Shown piece after piece: positions 35,191 to 43,591 of a stretch of DNA of 64,000 bases. A program made the translations under genes and the position numbers. Numbering within the stretch: position 1 is the stretch's first letter; every line of letters starts with the position of its first letter. The notes below the pieces were generated by a model, which worked only from the letters and a program-made list of their open reading frames with translations, was not told the origin of the DNA and did no database searches. The stretch is from Bacteroidales bacterium (GTDB lineage Bacteria > Bacteroidota > Bacteroidia > Bacteroidales > UBA7332): the NCBI GenBank assembly GCA_028687995.1, contig JAQTZA010000012.1, positions 53,901 to 117,900 on the forward strand, in the 5' to 3' direction.

Positions 35191-35472
35191 TTATTTTTCG
35201 CCTTTTACCGTGTCCATAAAAGTCTTCGCTGGCTTAAACGAAGGGATGTTATGTTCTGGAATAACGATTGTTGTGTTTTTTGAGATGTTGCGAGCAGTTT
35301 TTTCAGCTCTTTTTTTGATAATAAAGCTACCAAAACCTCTCAAATATACGTTGTCTCCTTTGGCTAAAGAGTCTTTTACTACTTCCATGAGCGATTCAAC
35401 TGTCGCCAAAACAGCCGCTTTTTCTATCCCCGTATTCTGGGAAATTTCGTTTACAATATCAGCCTTTGTCAT
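35191..35472 (-). CDS. HU/IHF-family DNA-binding protein
   Basis: A 93-residue nucleoid protein with the HU fold. The N-terminal helices MTKADIVNEISQNTGIEKAA, the strand VYLRGFGSFIIKKR, the arm region with ARNISKNTTIVIPEHNIPSF (the Pro-tipped DNA-intercalating loop) and the final KPAKTFMDTVK are all intact. It bends DNA non-specifically and compacts the chromosome. It heads a probable HU / small ribosomal peptide / rng run on the minus strand and is divergent from mutY. Confidence 0.93.
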   Translation of the reverse strand: MTKADIVNEISQNTGIEKAAVLATVESLMEVVKDSLAKGDNVYLRGFGSFIIKKRAEKTARNISKNTTIVIPEHNIPSFKPAKTFMDTVKGEK

Positions 35473-35630
35473 ATAAATATTTGATTAAAAAGTAAAATCG
35501 TTTTGTAATAAAAAATTGGACTGCAAATATATACCATTTTATTTGAACTGAAAAATGCTCACTCTATTTTTTTAAGAAAAAAGAGATTTAACTTCATTTG
35601 TAAGTACTTTTGTCAAAAATAAGAGCTGTA

Positions 35631-36686
35631 ATGAAGCAAAATAAAGTCAGTGAGCTGATTATTAGTTGGTATAAAGATGTAAAACGAGATTTACCGTGGC
35701 GAAATACATCAGATCCATATTTGATTTGGATATCTGAAATTGTACTCCAACAAACTCGAGTGGCGCAAGGAATTGGGTACTATCTGCGTTTTGTGGAACG
35801 ATTTCCGAATGTTGTGGCTTTGGCAAATGCCACAGAAGACGAGGTGCTTAACTATTGGCAAGGATTAGGTTATTATAGTCGTGCTCGTAATTTGCATGCG
35901 GCTGCTATCTTTATTATGGAGGAGCATAAAGGAATTTTTCCGACAGAATACAAAGATGTGTTGAAATTGAAAGGTGTTGGTGGATATACAGCAGCTGCGA
36001 TATGTTCGTTTGCTTACAATTTGCCCTATTCGGTTGTGGATGGAAATGTGTACAGAGTTTTGTCGCGTTTGTTTGATGTCGATTTGCCGATTGATGGAGG
36101 TGCCGGTAAAAGATATTTTGCTGATTTGGCACAGGAATTATTGACAACTGAAAGTCCGGCTATTTATAATCAAGCAATCATGGAATTTGGAGCAATGCAG
36201 TGTGTTCCGAGTAATCCTAATTGCGAAAACTGTCCGTTACAGGAGAGATGCCTAGGGTATGCTAATAAAAGGGTGAGTTTACTACCCGTGAAAAAACAAA
36301 AGACGGTGGTTAAAAATCGCTACTTTAATTATTTTCGAATTCGATTTGGCGATTATATATATCTTCAAAAACGAACTGAAAACGATATTTGGCAAAACCT
36401 GTATGAGTTTCCATTGATTGAAACTTCAGAAATTCTTTCTGCTGACACCATTATTTTGAAATCAGATTTTCAGTCTTGGATGGATGGTATTGAATGTGTT
36501 GAAATTTCACCTAGAATAGAAAATGTAGTGCATGTGCTTTCTCATCGACGAATAATAACCTCATTTTATGATATCGTTATTTCAAATGAAAATGAAGCAT
36601 TGAATAGATTTATTCGGATTAAAGCTTCAGACTTTGATCAATATGCCGTATCTAGACTAATAGAATTATTGGTTGCTCAAATCTAA
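35631..36686 (+). CDS. mutY: A/G-specific adenine glycosylase
   Basis: Base-excision repair enzyme removing adenine opposite 8-oxoguanine. 351 residues from ATG 35631; the frame extends to TTG 35610 but that falls inside a TACTTTTG promoter-like box. Seen: WISEIVLQQTRV with the catalytic Glu, the helix-hairpin-helix LKLKGVGGYTAAAI, VVDGNVYRVL with the catalytic Asp, the 4Fe-4S ligands CVPSNPNCENCPLQERC (C-x6-C-x2-C-x5-C), and a C-terminal MutT-like domain with HVLSHRRI for 8-oxoG recognition. Monocistronic. Confidence 0.94.
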   Translation: MKQNKVSELIISWYKDVKRDLPWRNTSDPYLIWISEIVLQQTRVAQGIGYYLRFVERFPNVVALANATEDEVLNYWQGLGYYSRARNLHAAAIFIMEEHKGIFPTEYKDVLKLKGVGGYTAAAICSFAYNLPYSVVDGNVYRVLSRLFDVDLPIDGGAGKRYFADLAQELLTTESPAIYNQAIMEFGAMQCVPSNPNCENCPLQERCLGYANKRVSLLPVKKQKTVVKNRYFNYFRIRFGDYIYLQKRTENDIWQNLYEFPLIETSEILSADTIILKSDFQSWMDGIECVEISPRIENVVHVLSHRRIITSFYDIVISNENEALNRFIRIKASDFDQYAVSRLIELLVAQI

Positions 36687-36708
36687 AGAAAATTTAGGAA
36701 GGTTTTTA

Positions 36709-36738
36709 TTGATAAATTTATTAAAAAATGTATATTTG
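36709..36738 (+). promoter_or_regulatory. Promoter of the binding-protein/hybrid-kinase operon
   Basis: TTG (36709-36711), 19 nt, TATATTTG (36731-36738). The predicted transcript start lies about 20-30 nt before the first ATGs at 36766 and 36775. Confidence 0.55.
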
Positions 36739-36765
36739 TACTATTCTGGAAAATATTAACTGAAG

Positions 36766-37761
36766 ATGTATATTATGAAATCTGTTGACAGGTATTATTT
36801 TATGATTCATAATTCTAAACTAATGGGTTTTCCATTTTTGGTTTCGCGCTTCAAAGCCTTTGTTATTTTAGCCTTTTTATTGATAATATCTTTGGCTTGC
36901 AGGCAAGATGTAAAGTATTCAGGACCTAAATTTTCTGATAAACCGCTGGCAGAAGCCATACCTCTTTATTCGTTTGCGGTACATCCGCTTCATAATCCTG
37001 CAAAACTTATTCAGTCGTATCAGCCTTTAATCGACTATTTGAATATGAATGTGAAGGGAGCCCAATTTTATTTAGAAGCGTCTCGTGATTATGCTAATTT
37101 CGAAAGTAAGTACAGAAAAAAAACACCAGAATTTCTACTGCCAAATCCTATTCAAACCATTGATGCCATGAAGTATGGCTATAATGTAATTGCAATGGCT
37201 GGTGAACCTAACGATTTTAAAGGACTATTCATTGTCAGAAAAGATAGTCGCATATTGGAACCTTCAGATTTGATAGGCAAATCAATTAGCTATCCTTCGA
37301 GTACCGCATTAGCTGCTTGTATTATGCCTCAATATTTTCTATATAAACATGGAATTGATGTAAACAAAGATATTACAAATAGATATGTTGGTTCTCAGGA
37401 GTCTTCGATAATGAATGTGAATCTAAAAAATACTGATGCAGGTGCGACTTGGCCAACACCGTGGTTCTCTTTTTTGAAAGATCATCCGAAAGAGGCTTCT
37501 CAATTGAAAGTAATATGGCAAACAGAAAGTTTAATAAATAATTCGGTAATGGTGAGGAGTGATGTCCCTGATTCAATTCAGATGAAGGTTTGTAGCTTGC
37601 TTTTGCATTTAAACTCAACTGAAAAAGGTCAAAATATCCTATCGAATATGTTTGTGTCTCATTTTATCCTTTCACATAATGAGGATTACGAAATTGCAAG
37701 AAAGTATATTGAGATATTTCAAAAAGAGGTGAGGCCAGTTTTTAATCAACATCAACAATAG
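36766..37761 (+). CDS. PhnD-like periplasmic binding lipoprotein
   Basis: A 331-residue solute-binding protein of the PhnD phosphate/phosphonate family. The signal region LAFLLIISLAC ends in lipobox Cys45. The family features are IPLYSFAVHPLHNPAKLIQS (the equivalent of the usual F-G-x-x-P start), YQPLIDYLNMNV, FKGLFIVRKDSRI, DLIGKSISYPSSTALAA and VGSQESSIMNVNLKNTDAGA. No ABC permease or ATPase is nearby; instead a hybrid histidine kinase begins 5 bp later, so it probably senses an anion for that kinase rather than feeding a transporter. The start may be 36766, 36775 or later. Confidence 0.8.
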   Translation: MYIMKSVDRYYFMIHNSKLMGFPFLVSRFKAFVILAFLLIISLACRQDVKYSGPKFSDKPLAEAIPLYSFAVHPLHNPAKLIQSYQPLIDYLNMNVKGAQFYLEASRDYANFESKYRKKTPEFLLPNPIQTIDAMKYGYNVIAMAGEPNDFKGLFIVRKDSRILEPSDLIGKSISYPSSTALAACIMPQYFLYKHGIDVNKDITNRYVGSQESSIMNVNLKNTDAGATWPTPWFSFLKDHPKEASQLKVIWQTESLINNSVMVRSDVPDSIQMKVCSLLLHLNSTEKGQNILSNMFVSHFILSHNEDYEIARKYIEIFQKEVRPVFNQHQQ

Positions 37762-37766
37762 AATAA

Positions 37767-40700
37767 GTGATGAGTAAGTTTTTTTCTCTTTTATTTAAAA
37801 CTCTACGAGGAAGATTGATTCTTAGCGTTGCACTTGTTCATGCTGTTTTGATGACTCTTTTTATCGTAGATACAACAAATAGACAGCAGCAAGCCTTATT
37901 AATACATCACAAATTATCTGCACTTCGATTGACCCAAACAATCAGTATTAGTGCTGCAGGTTGGATTGTGTCGAATGATATATCTGGTTTGCAAGAGATT
38001 GTAGATGAGCAGAGGCATTTTCCTGGTATTCAATATGCTATGATAACAGATGCAAGGGGAAAGATTTTAGCCACAATCGATAGTAGCAAAATAGGTCGCT
38101 TTTTAGTCGATTTGCCGATGAAAGAAGAGCCAACTGTTATTGCACAAACAGATGATATTGTGGATGTTGCTGTTCCTTCGTTTGTAGATAAAAAACATAT
38201 TGGTTGGGTGAGAATAGGCTTAAGGCCTGTGAAAGAGGAGCAAGATGGATTAATCGTTATTAATGGTTTGGTCTACGCTCTTATAGCTATATTGATTGGT
38301 TCTTTCTTTGCCTGGTATATGGGAGTTCGGATTACTCGTCGATTGTATTCTGTACAAGAGACAATCAATGAAGTGAAAAGCGGAAATCAAAGAGCGCGAA
38401 CAGACGTTTCAGGTGAAGATGAAGCTGCACGATTGGCTTATGAGTTCAATAAAATGCTCGACACCCTTGAGATAAGAGAATTCCAATTGAAGGAGTCGAG
38501 ACAAGTTGTTGAAGGAATTTTAAATGCAATACCGGTTCGAGTATTCTGGAAAGATCGTAATCTGATTTATAAAGGATGCAACCAGAAATTTGCTGAAGAT
38601 GCAGGATTTGAACGGCCGGAAGAAATTATCGGTAAAGATGATTATGAATTGAGTTGGAAAAGCAATGCAGTGAATTATCGGAAAGATGACCTTGAGGTTT
38701 TGCAAACTGGGGAGCCGAAACTCAATATTGAAGAACCTCAAACAGCGCTAGATGGAAGTGTTAGAATGTTGTATACAACTAAAATCGCATTGAGAGATAT
38801 ATATGGCAATATAACCGGTGTGCTGGGTACTTATATGGATGTGACCGAACGAGTAAATCAGGATTTGGCACTAAGAAAAAATGAGGAAATCCTTAAAACA
38901 GTATTTGATAACTCACCTATTGGTATAGAAATTTTTGATAGAGAAGGGTTTCTAATAAACTCGAATGTTGAAGTAAATAATCTTTTTGGAACCGATGCTG
39001 AGGTATTGAAGGGAATATACAACCTTAGAACGGATCCTAATTATCAATCTGACGGAGTGTGGGGGAAATTGGATCAAGGACAGGAAGTGAGAATGGAATT
39101 GGCACTTGATTTTGATTTTGTGAATTATCCTACCAAGAAAACAGGTGTTGTTTACTTAGATATAGTAACAAAACCCATACCCGAAAGCGTAACAAAGGAA
39201 ATTGGATATATCACGCAGGTGATGGATATCACATCTAGGAAGGACTCGGAAAAAGCGATTGTAGAGAATGAAATGAAATATAGAGCTTTGTTTGAGAATA
39301 CAGGAACGTCCGTTTTGATTATTGATGAAGATGCCACCATAAGCCTTGCTAATGCTGAGTTCTCCCGAAGAAGTGGGTATTCTAGAGAAGAGATAGAGGG
39401 GAAAATTAAGTGGACATCAATCGTTGATGCTCAAGATATACCTTGGATGGTGGAACAACATTTATTGAGACGTCAAAATCCTGAATATGCGAAATCTAGC
39501 TATCAGTTTCATTATCTTACCAAAGCTGGAGAGTTGCGTAATGCGTTGATCAATATTGATATGATGCCAAATACAACCCAAAGTATTGCATCTATGATTG
39601 ATATTACTGATCGCATCAGGGCAGAAAAAGAGCTTATTGTGGCAAAAGAAAAGGCTGAAGAGAATGACCGTCTTAAATCAGCATTCTTAGCGAATGTTAG
39701 TCATGAAATAAGGACTCCGATGAATAGTATTTTAGGTTTTTCAGAATTGTTGAAAGATGAAAATCAGTCAAAGGAAGATAAGCAAAAGTACATTTCAATT
39801 ATCGAGAAATCGGGTGAAAGAATGTTGAATGTAATCAATAATATTCTCAATATTTCGAAATTAGAGGCTAATCAGATGGATGTTTCCATATCAGAAGTCG
39901 ATATTAATGAACAGATTGACTATCTTTGTTCATTATTTGCAGCAGAGGCGCAAGCAAAAGGAGTTTCTTTTTTGTGTCATTGTAAGGAAAAGCAAATATC
40001 GCATAATTCCATTATCAAGACTGATAAAGAAAAATTGTATGCCATTCTATCTAATTTGATTAAGAATGCAATAAAATATACCGATAGAGGGACTGTTAGC
40101 TGTGGATACGTGACCAAAGATGGTTACCTCGAATTTTATGTAAAAGATACCGGAATTGGAATTCCTTCAGATCGATTACGCGCCATTTTTGAGAGATTTG
40201 TACAAGCTGATGTAGCTGATAAAAGAGCGTTTCAAGGTGTAGGTTTAGGTTTGTCGATTGCCAAAGAATATGTAGAATTGCTTGGTGGTAGAATTTGGGT
40301 AGAGAGTGAAGTGAATAAAGGAAGTATATTCTTTTTTACCATTCCGTTTGAGCCAGGCAATATTATTAGTAAAGTCAAAATAAAAAGTGCAAAAAATAAC
40401 AATCCCATGAAGCTAAAAATACTTATTGCAGAAGACGATGATGCATCTGATTTAATGTTGACTCTTAAGTTGAAAAAATTGGGTCACGAAATTTTTCATG
40501 CAACAAATGGGCAGGAAGCTGTTGAAGTCTGTCGAGCGAATCCATCCATTAATCTTGTTTTAATGGATATTAAAATGCCTGTGATGGATGGTTATGACGC
40601 GGTGAGACAAATTCGGAAATTTAATAGTGAAGTCGCTATTATTGCACAAACGGCTTATGGTTTGACAGGCGAAAAGGAGAAAGCCATACAAATTGGTTGT

Positions 40701-40778
40701 AACGACTATATTCCCAAGCCAATCAACTACTCTTTGTTGATGATGTTGATACAGAAACATTGCCAAATGGGAGAGTAA
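37767..40778 (+). CDS. Hybrid sensor histidine kinase with HAMP, three PAS domains and receiver
   Basis: A 1003-residue inner-membrane kinase. TM1 at about 14-32, a periplasmic domain to about 165, TM2 at about 166-188, HAMP at about 190-240, three PAS domains (about 245-370, 375-495, 505-625), HisKA with phospho-acceptor His646 (NVSHEIRTPMNS), HATPase (NLIKNAIKYT, DTGIGIPS, GVGLGLSIAKE) and a C-terminal receiver with phospho-acceptor Asp934 (LVLMDIKMPVMDG). All catalytic residues are in place. The periplasmic domain lies beside the co-encoded PhnD-like lipoprotein, its likely input. No response regulator with a DNA-binding domain is encoded here. Confidence 0.9.
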   Translation: MMSKFFSLLFKTLRGRLILSVALVHAVLMTLFIVDTTNRQQQALLIHHKLSALRLTQTISISAAGWIVSNDISGLQEIVDEQRHFPGIQYAMITDARGKILATIDSSKIGRFLVDLPMKEEPTVIAQTDDIVDVAVPSFVDKKHIGWVRIGLRPVKEEQDGLIVINGLVYALIAILIGSFFAWYMGVRITRRLYSVQETINEVKSGNQRARTDVSGEDEAARLAYEFNKMLDTLEIREFQLKESRQVVEGILNAIPVRVFWKDRNLIYKGCNQKFAEDAGFERPEEIIGKDDYELSWKSNAVNYRKDDLEVLQTGEPKLNIEEPQTALDGSVRMLYTTKIALRDIYGNITGVLGTYMDVTERVNQDLALRKNEEILKTVFDNSPIGIEIFDREGFLINSNVEVNNLFGTDAEVLKGIYNLRTDPNYQSDGVWGKLDQGQEVRMELALDFDFVNYPTKKTGVVYLDIVTKPIPESVTKEIGYITQVMDITSRKDSEKAIVENEMKYRALFENTGTSVLIIDEDATISLANAEFSRRSGYSREEIEGKIKWTSIVDAQDIPWMVEQHLLRRQNPEYAKSSYQFHYLTKAGELRNALINIDMMPNTTQSIASMIDITDRIRAEKELIVAKEKAEENDRLKSAFLANVSHEIRTPMNSILGFSELLKDENQSKEDKQKYISIIEKSGERMLNVINNILNISKLEANQMDVSISEVDINEQIDYLCSLFAAEAQAKGVSFLCHCKEKQISHNSIIKTDKEKLYAILSNLIKNAIKYTDRGTVSCGYVTKDGYLEFYVKDTGIGIPSDRLRAIFERFVQADVADKRAFQGVGLGLSIAKEYVELLGGRIWVESEVNKGSIFFFTIPFEPGNIISKVKIKSAKNNNPMKLKILIAEDDDASDLMLTLKLKKLGHEIFHATNGQEAVEVCRANPSINLVLMDIKMPVMDGYDAVRQIRKFNSEVAIIAQTAYGLTGEKEKAIQIGCNDYIPKPINYSLLMMLIQKHCQMGE

Positions 40779-40812
40779 AATCTATCTCATTACCATTGTT
40801 AGTTTTAAAAAT

Positions 40813-40846
40813 AACCCAAGAAGCTCTCTTGGGTTCATTTATTTTA
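40813..40846 (+). terminator. Terminator of the hybrid-kinase operon
   Basis: Perfect 9-bp stem AACCCAAGA (40813-40821) with TCTTGGGTT (40827-40835), 5-nt loop and a T-rich tail interrupted by A. Confidence 0.6.
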
Positions 40847-40857
40847 GTTAGTATCTT

Positions 40858-42075
40858 ATGAAAAGTCAAATAAGAACCATACAAATAGAAGAATATAGCT
40901 ATCCACTTCCTGAAAATCGAATTGCGAAATTTCCACTGCCGCAACGAGACCAGTCTAAGTTGTTAGTTTATCAGAATGGCGAAATTGAAGAAAGGACATT
41001 TTGTAATTTGCCAGAATTAGTTTCTTCAAACAGTTTGATGGTGTTCAATAATACCAAAGTAATACAAGCTCGGATTCACTTTTATAAAGAGAGTGGTGGA
41101 CGTATCGAAGTGTTTTGTCTTGAACCTCATTCGCCAATTGATTATTTGCAATCATTTCAATCGACTCAGCAATGTGAATGGGTGTGTATGATTGGAAATT
41201 TGAAGAAGTGGAAAGAGGGAAAAGTCGCAGTGGACGTATTGACAGATGCGGGTGAACTCAAATTGTACGCCGAAAGAGTTGAATCGTTAGGAAGTACTCA
41301 CGTCGTACGTTTTACATGGGCGGATGAATGTGTTACTTTTGCTCATATCTTGGATAAAGTGGGTGAATTACCTATTCCTCCCTATTTGAATAGAGAGACA
41401 GAGGAGGCCGATAAAGAGAGCTATCAGACGGTGTATTCTAAAATTGAAGGATCGGTGGCAGCACCAACAGCTGGATTGCATTTTACCAAAGAGGTGTTTG
41501 ATAACCTAAATAAGAAAGGTGTTATATGTGATGAGCTAACTTTGCATGTTGGCGCAGGAACATTCAAACCTGTGAAATCAGCCACCATTGGAGATCACGA
41601 GATGCACACCGAATTTATTTCTGTGAATATGCAGTTGATAGATGATCTATTGAATCATAGCCATGTGATTGCCGTTGGCACCACATCTGTCCGAACTTTA
41701 GAAAGCCTCTATTATATCGGATATCAACTTCATTTTCATCCTCAATCTTCGTCTGAATCTCTGAAGGTAACGCAGTGGATGCCGTATAGCCAAGAATATA
41801 CTTTAAGTGTGAACGAGGCTTTGCAGGCTATCCGCACCTATTTTATTGATAATAAATGTGATACGTTGGTCACATCTACTCAAATTATGATTGTTCCTGG
41901 ATTTAATTTTCGTATTGTAGAGGGAATTGTTACTAATTTTCATCAACCAGCGAGCACATTATTGTTATTGGTCTCTGCTTTTGTCAATGGCGATTGGCGA
42001 ACAATTTATGACTATGCTCTCGCTCACGATTTTCGATTTCTGAGTTATGGCGATAGTTCCATTTTGCTTAGATAG
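40858..42075 (+). CDS. queA: S-adenosylmethionine:tRNA ribosyltransferase-isomerase
   Basis: Transfers and isomerises the ribose of SAM onto preQ1-tRNA to form epoxyqueuosine at the wobble position. 405 residues, longer than E. coli QueA (356) through inserts, as in other Bacteroidota. Seen: the start EYSYPLPENRIAKFPLPQRDQSKLLVY, LMVFNNTKVIQARI, LPIPPYLNR, GSVAAPTAGLHFT, LHVGAGTFKPVKS, and NFHQPASTLLLLVSAF near the end. It is flanked by a terminator upstream and a repeat-like intergenic region downstream. Confidence 0.94.
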   Translation: MKSQIRTIQIEEYSYPLPENRIAKFPLPQRDQSKLLVYQNGEIEERTFCNLPELVSSNSLMVFNNTKVIQARIHFYKESGGRIEVFCLEPHSPIDYLQSFQSTQQCEWVCMIGNLKKWKEGKVAVDVLTDAGELKLYAERVESLGSTHVVRFTWADECVTFAHILDKVGELPIPPYLNRETEEADKESYQTVYSKIEGSVAAPTAGLHFTKEVFDNLNKKGVICDELTLHVGAGTFKPVKSATIGDHEMHTEFISVNMQLIDDLLNHSHVIAVGTTSVRTLESLYYIGYQLHFHPQSSSESLKVTQWMPYSQEYTLSVNEALQAIRTYFIDNKCDTLVTSTQIMIVPGFNFRIVEGIVTNFHQPASTLLLLVSAFVNGDWRTIYDYALAHDFRFLSYGDSSILLR

Positions 42076-42497
42076 GTTCGTTATAAAAGCTCAGTAGCAT
42101 TATACCACACTTGTACATTGATTTTTATTTCGCCTTCCGCGGGACTTACTTTTTTTCACGCAAAAAAAAGTAAGCAAAAAATGCTTCATCGAAAAGAACT
42201 CGCTCGCTCGCCCATACAGTATTCTTCTGCAATGCGTGATTTGGTTGATGGGCTACTCACTTCCGCTTCTCGGAATCTAGGATCTACAGCTTTTCGATAG
42301 TCTGGTATTTGTGTTTGTCCCCACTGGGACTATTGGGCTACAAGTTGTTATTTTATTATCATATCTAAGCGAAAATTTTAGTATGCACTTTTTACGGTAA
42401 AAAAGTCAATTTCCATATAGATAGCTGCACCAAAAAGATAATATTGTATTGATTCTCAATTTGATTACTCTTTGTCAGCAGTTTTTATCTGATCGAT
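42076..42497. repeat. Intergenic region with a dispersed-repeat-like segment
   Basis: The 422 bp between convergent queA and the kinase operon hold a more GC-rich block (about 42130-42300) unlike its surroundings. It has a hairpin CTTACTTTTTTT / AAAAAAAAGTAAG (42145-42174) followed by CTCGCTCGCTCGCC. Reading frames across this kind of block give Lys-rich peptides such as FFHAKKSKQKM, a pattern I recall from dispersed bacterial intergenic repeats. The hairpin could also terminate transcription. The rest is AT-rich and shows nothing. Confidence 0.45.
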
Positions 42498-43583
42498 TTA
42501 CGCCTTTTTAATTAAAAGAGAGATTGTTGTCCCTTTCTCTTTTTCGCTTACAACTTTAAATTCTCCACCTGATAATTCAATCATTTTTTTTGCAATATAC
42601 AATCCGAAACCGGCTCCTTGTTGTTCGAGTTTATCGCGGTCGAATTGCATAAAAGCTCCAATCTGAGCAATTTGATCGATTGTAAATCCACGACCTTTGT
42701 CCAAAATTTGAAGGGAGTAAGTGCTCTCGTCAACGGAAGAACCAATAATACTTACTTCGCTTTCACTAGGTGAAAACCGGAAAGCATTGTCAACTAACTC
42801 TTGTATTATTTTTGTCAGAAATTGCTCGGATATGAGTAATGAACAGCTGTTTTCTAAGGTTATTTTTAATAAATCTCCTTTTTCATGTTTTTGGGCAGTA
42901 CTATATGCCGCTTCGTCAATGATTGATTCCAATCGATCTTCGGAAAGCGTTGTTTTGTCAGGTTTGCTTAATTCTAGTTGCACAAAAATTAGATAATTTT
43001 CGATCAATCGCAATAGTCGATTTCCACTACTCAATATTTCTTTTCCGATGTCTGCCACATCTTCAGTAGAAAGGTCAGCTGCCATATCTTGCAATAATTG
43101 TCCGAATCCAATAATTCCTGATAAGGGACTTCTCAGTTCGTGAGGTAGTCTCGTGACGACTGTCTTGCGTAGAATATTTAAAGCTTCTTCTTTTTCTTGA
43201 ACGAAGACTTGCTGTTTTTGAATTCGAGTTTCAACAGCTTTTAATAAGTCTGCTCTACCAATTGGCTTCGTTACATAGTCATCGGCACCTAATTCCATTC
43301 CTACTCTTACATTTTCTCTTTCTGCAAGTGCGGTCATAAAAATAAACGGAGTCAGTCTTATAGCTTCGTTTTCGCGAATCGTTTTAAGCAATTCGACACC
43401 ATCCATCTCTGGCATCATAATGTCGCACAAAATCAAATCAGGTCGATGTATTAAAGCTGTTTGTAATCCAACTCGTCCGTTCTCTGCAGAATAAACGTCA
43501 AAGCCCTCGAAGCTAAGCATTTCGCTGATTTCTTCTCTCAAGATAGGTTCGTCTTCGATGACGAGAATTTTGTTTGAACTCAT
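42498..43583 (-). CDS. Receiver-histidine kinase protein (REC-HisKA-HATPase)
   Basis: A 361-residue soluble protein. Receiver at 1-125 with acidic pocket E10-D11, phospho-acceptor Asp54 (ILCDIMMPEMDG) and Lys106 (YVTKPIGR). HisKA has His148 in RLPHELRSPLSG, and HATPase at about 245-361 has ELVDNAFRFS, DKGRGF and GAGFGLYIAKKM. The normal order of receiver before kinase lets it be phosphorylated by a partner and then signal on. It has no DNA-binding domain. It is the last gene of the three-gene operon, 8 bp after the 10-PAS kinase. Confidence 0.88.
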   Translation of the reverse strand: MSSNKILVIEDEPILREEISEMLSFEGFDVYSAENGRVGLQTALIHRPDLILCDIMMPEMDGVELLKTIRENEAIRLTPFIFMTALAERENVRVGMELGADDYVTKPIGRADLLKAVETRIQKQQVFVQEKEEALNILRKTVVTRLPHELRSPLSGIIGFGQLLQDMAADLSTEDVADIGKEILSSGNRLLRLIENYLIFVQLELSKPDKTTLSEDRLESIIDEAAYSTAQKHEKGDLLKITLENSCSLLISEQFLTKIIQELVDNAFRFSPSESEVSIIGSSVDESTYSLQILDKGRGFTIDQIAQIGAFMQFDRDKLEQQGAGFGLYIAKKMIELSGGEFKVVSEKEKGTTISLLIKKA

Positions 43584-43591
43584 AATATAGT

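Noticed and set aside
42118..42300. 60-codon frame after queA
   Set aside because: Falls on repeat-like sequence; the Lys-rich translation is the kind of spurious frame such repeats give.
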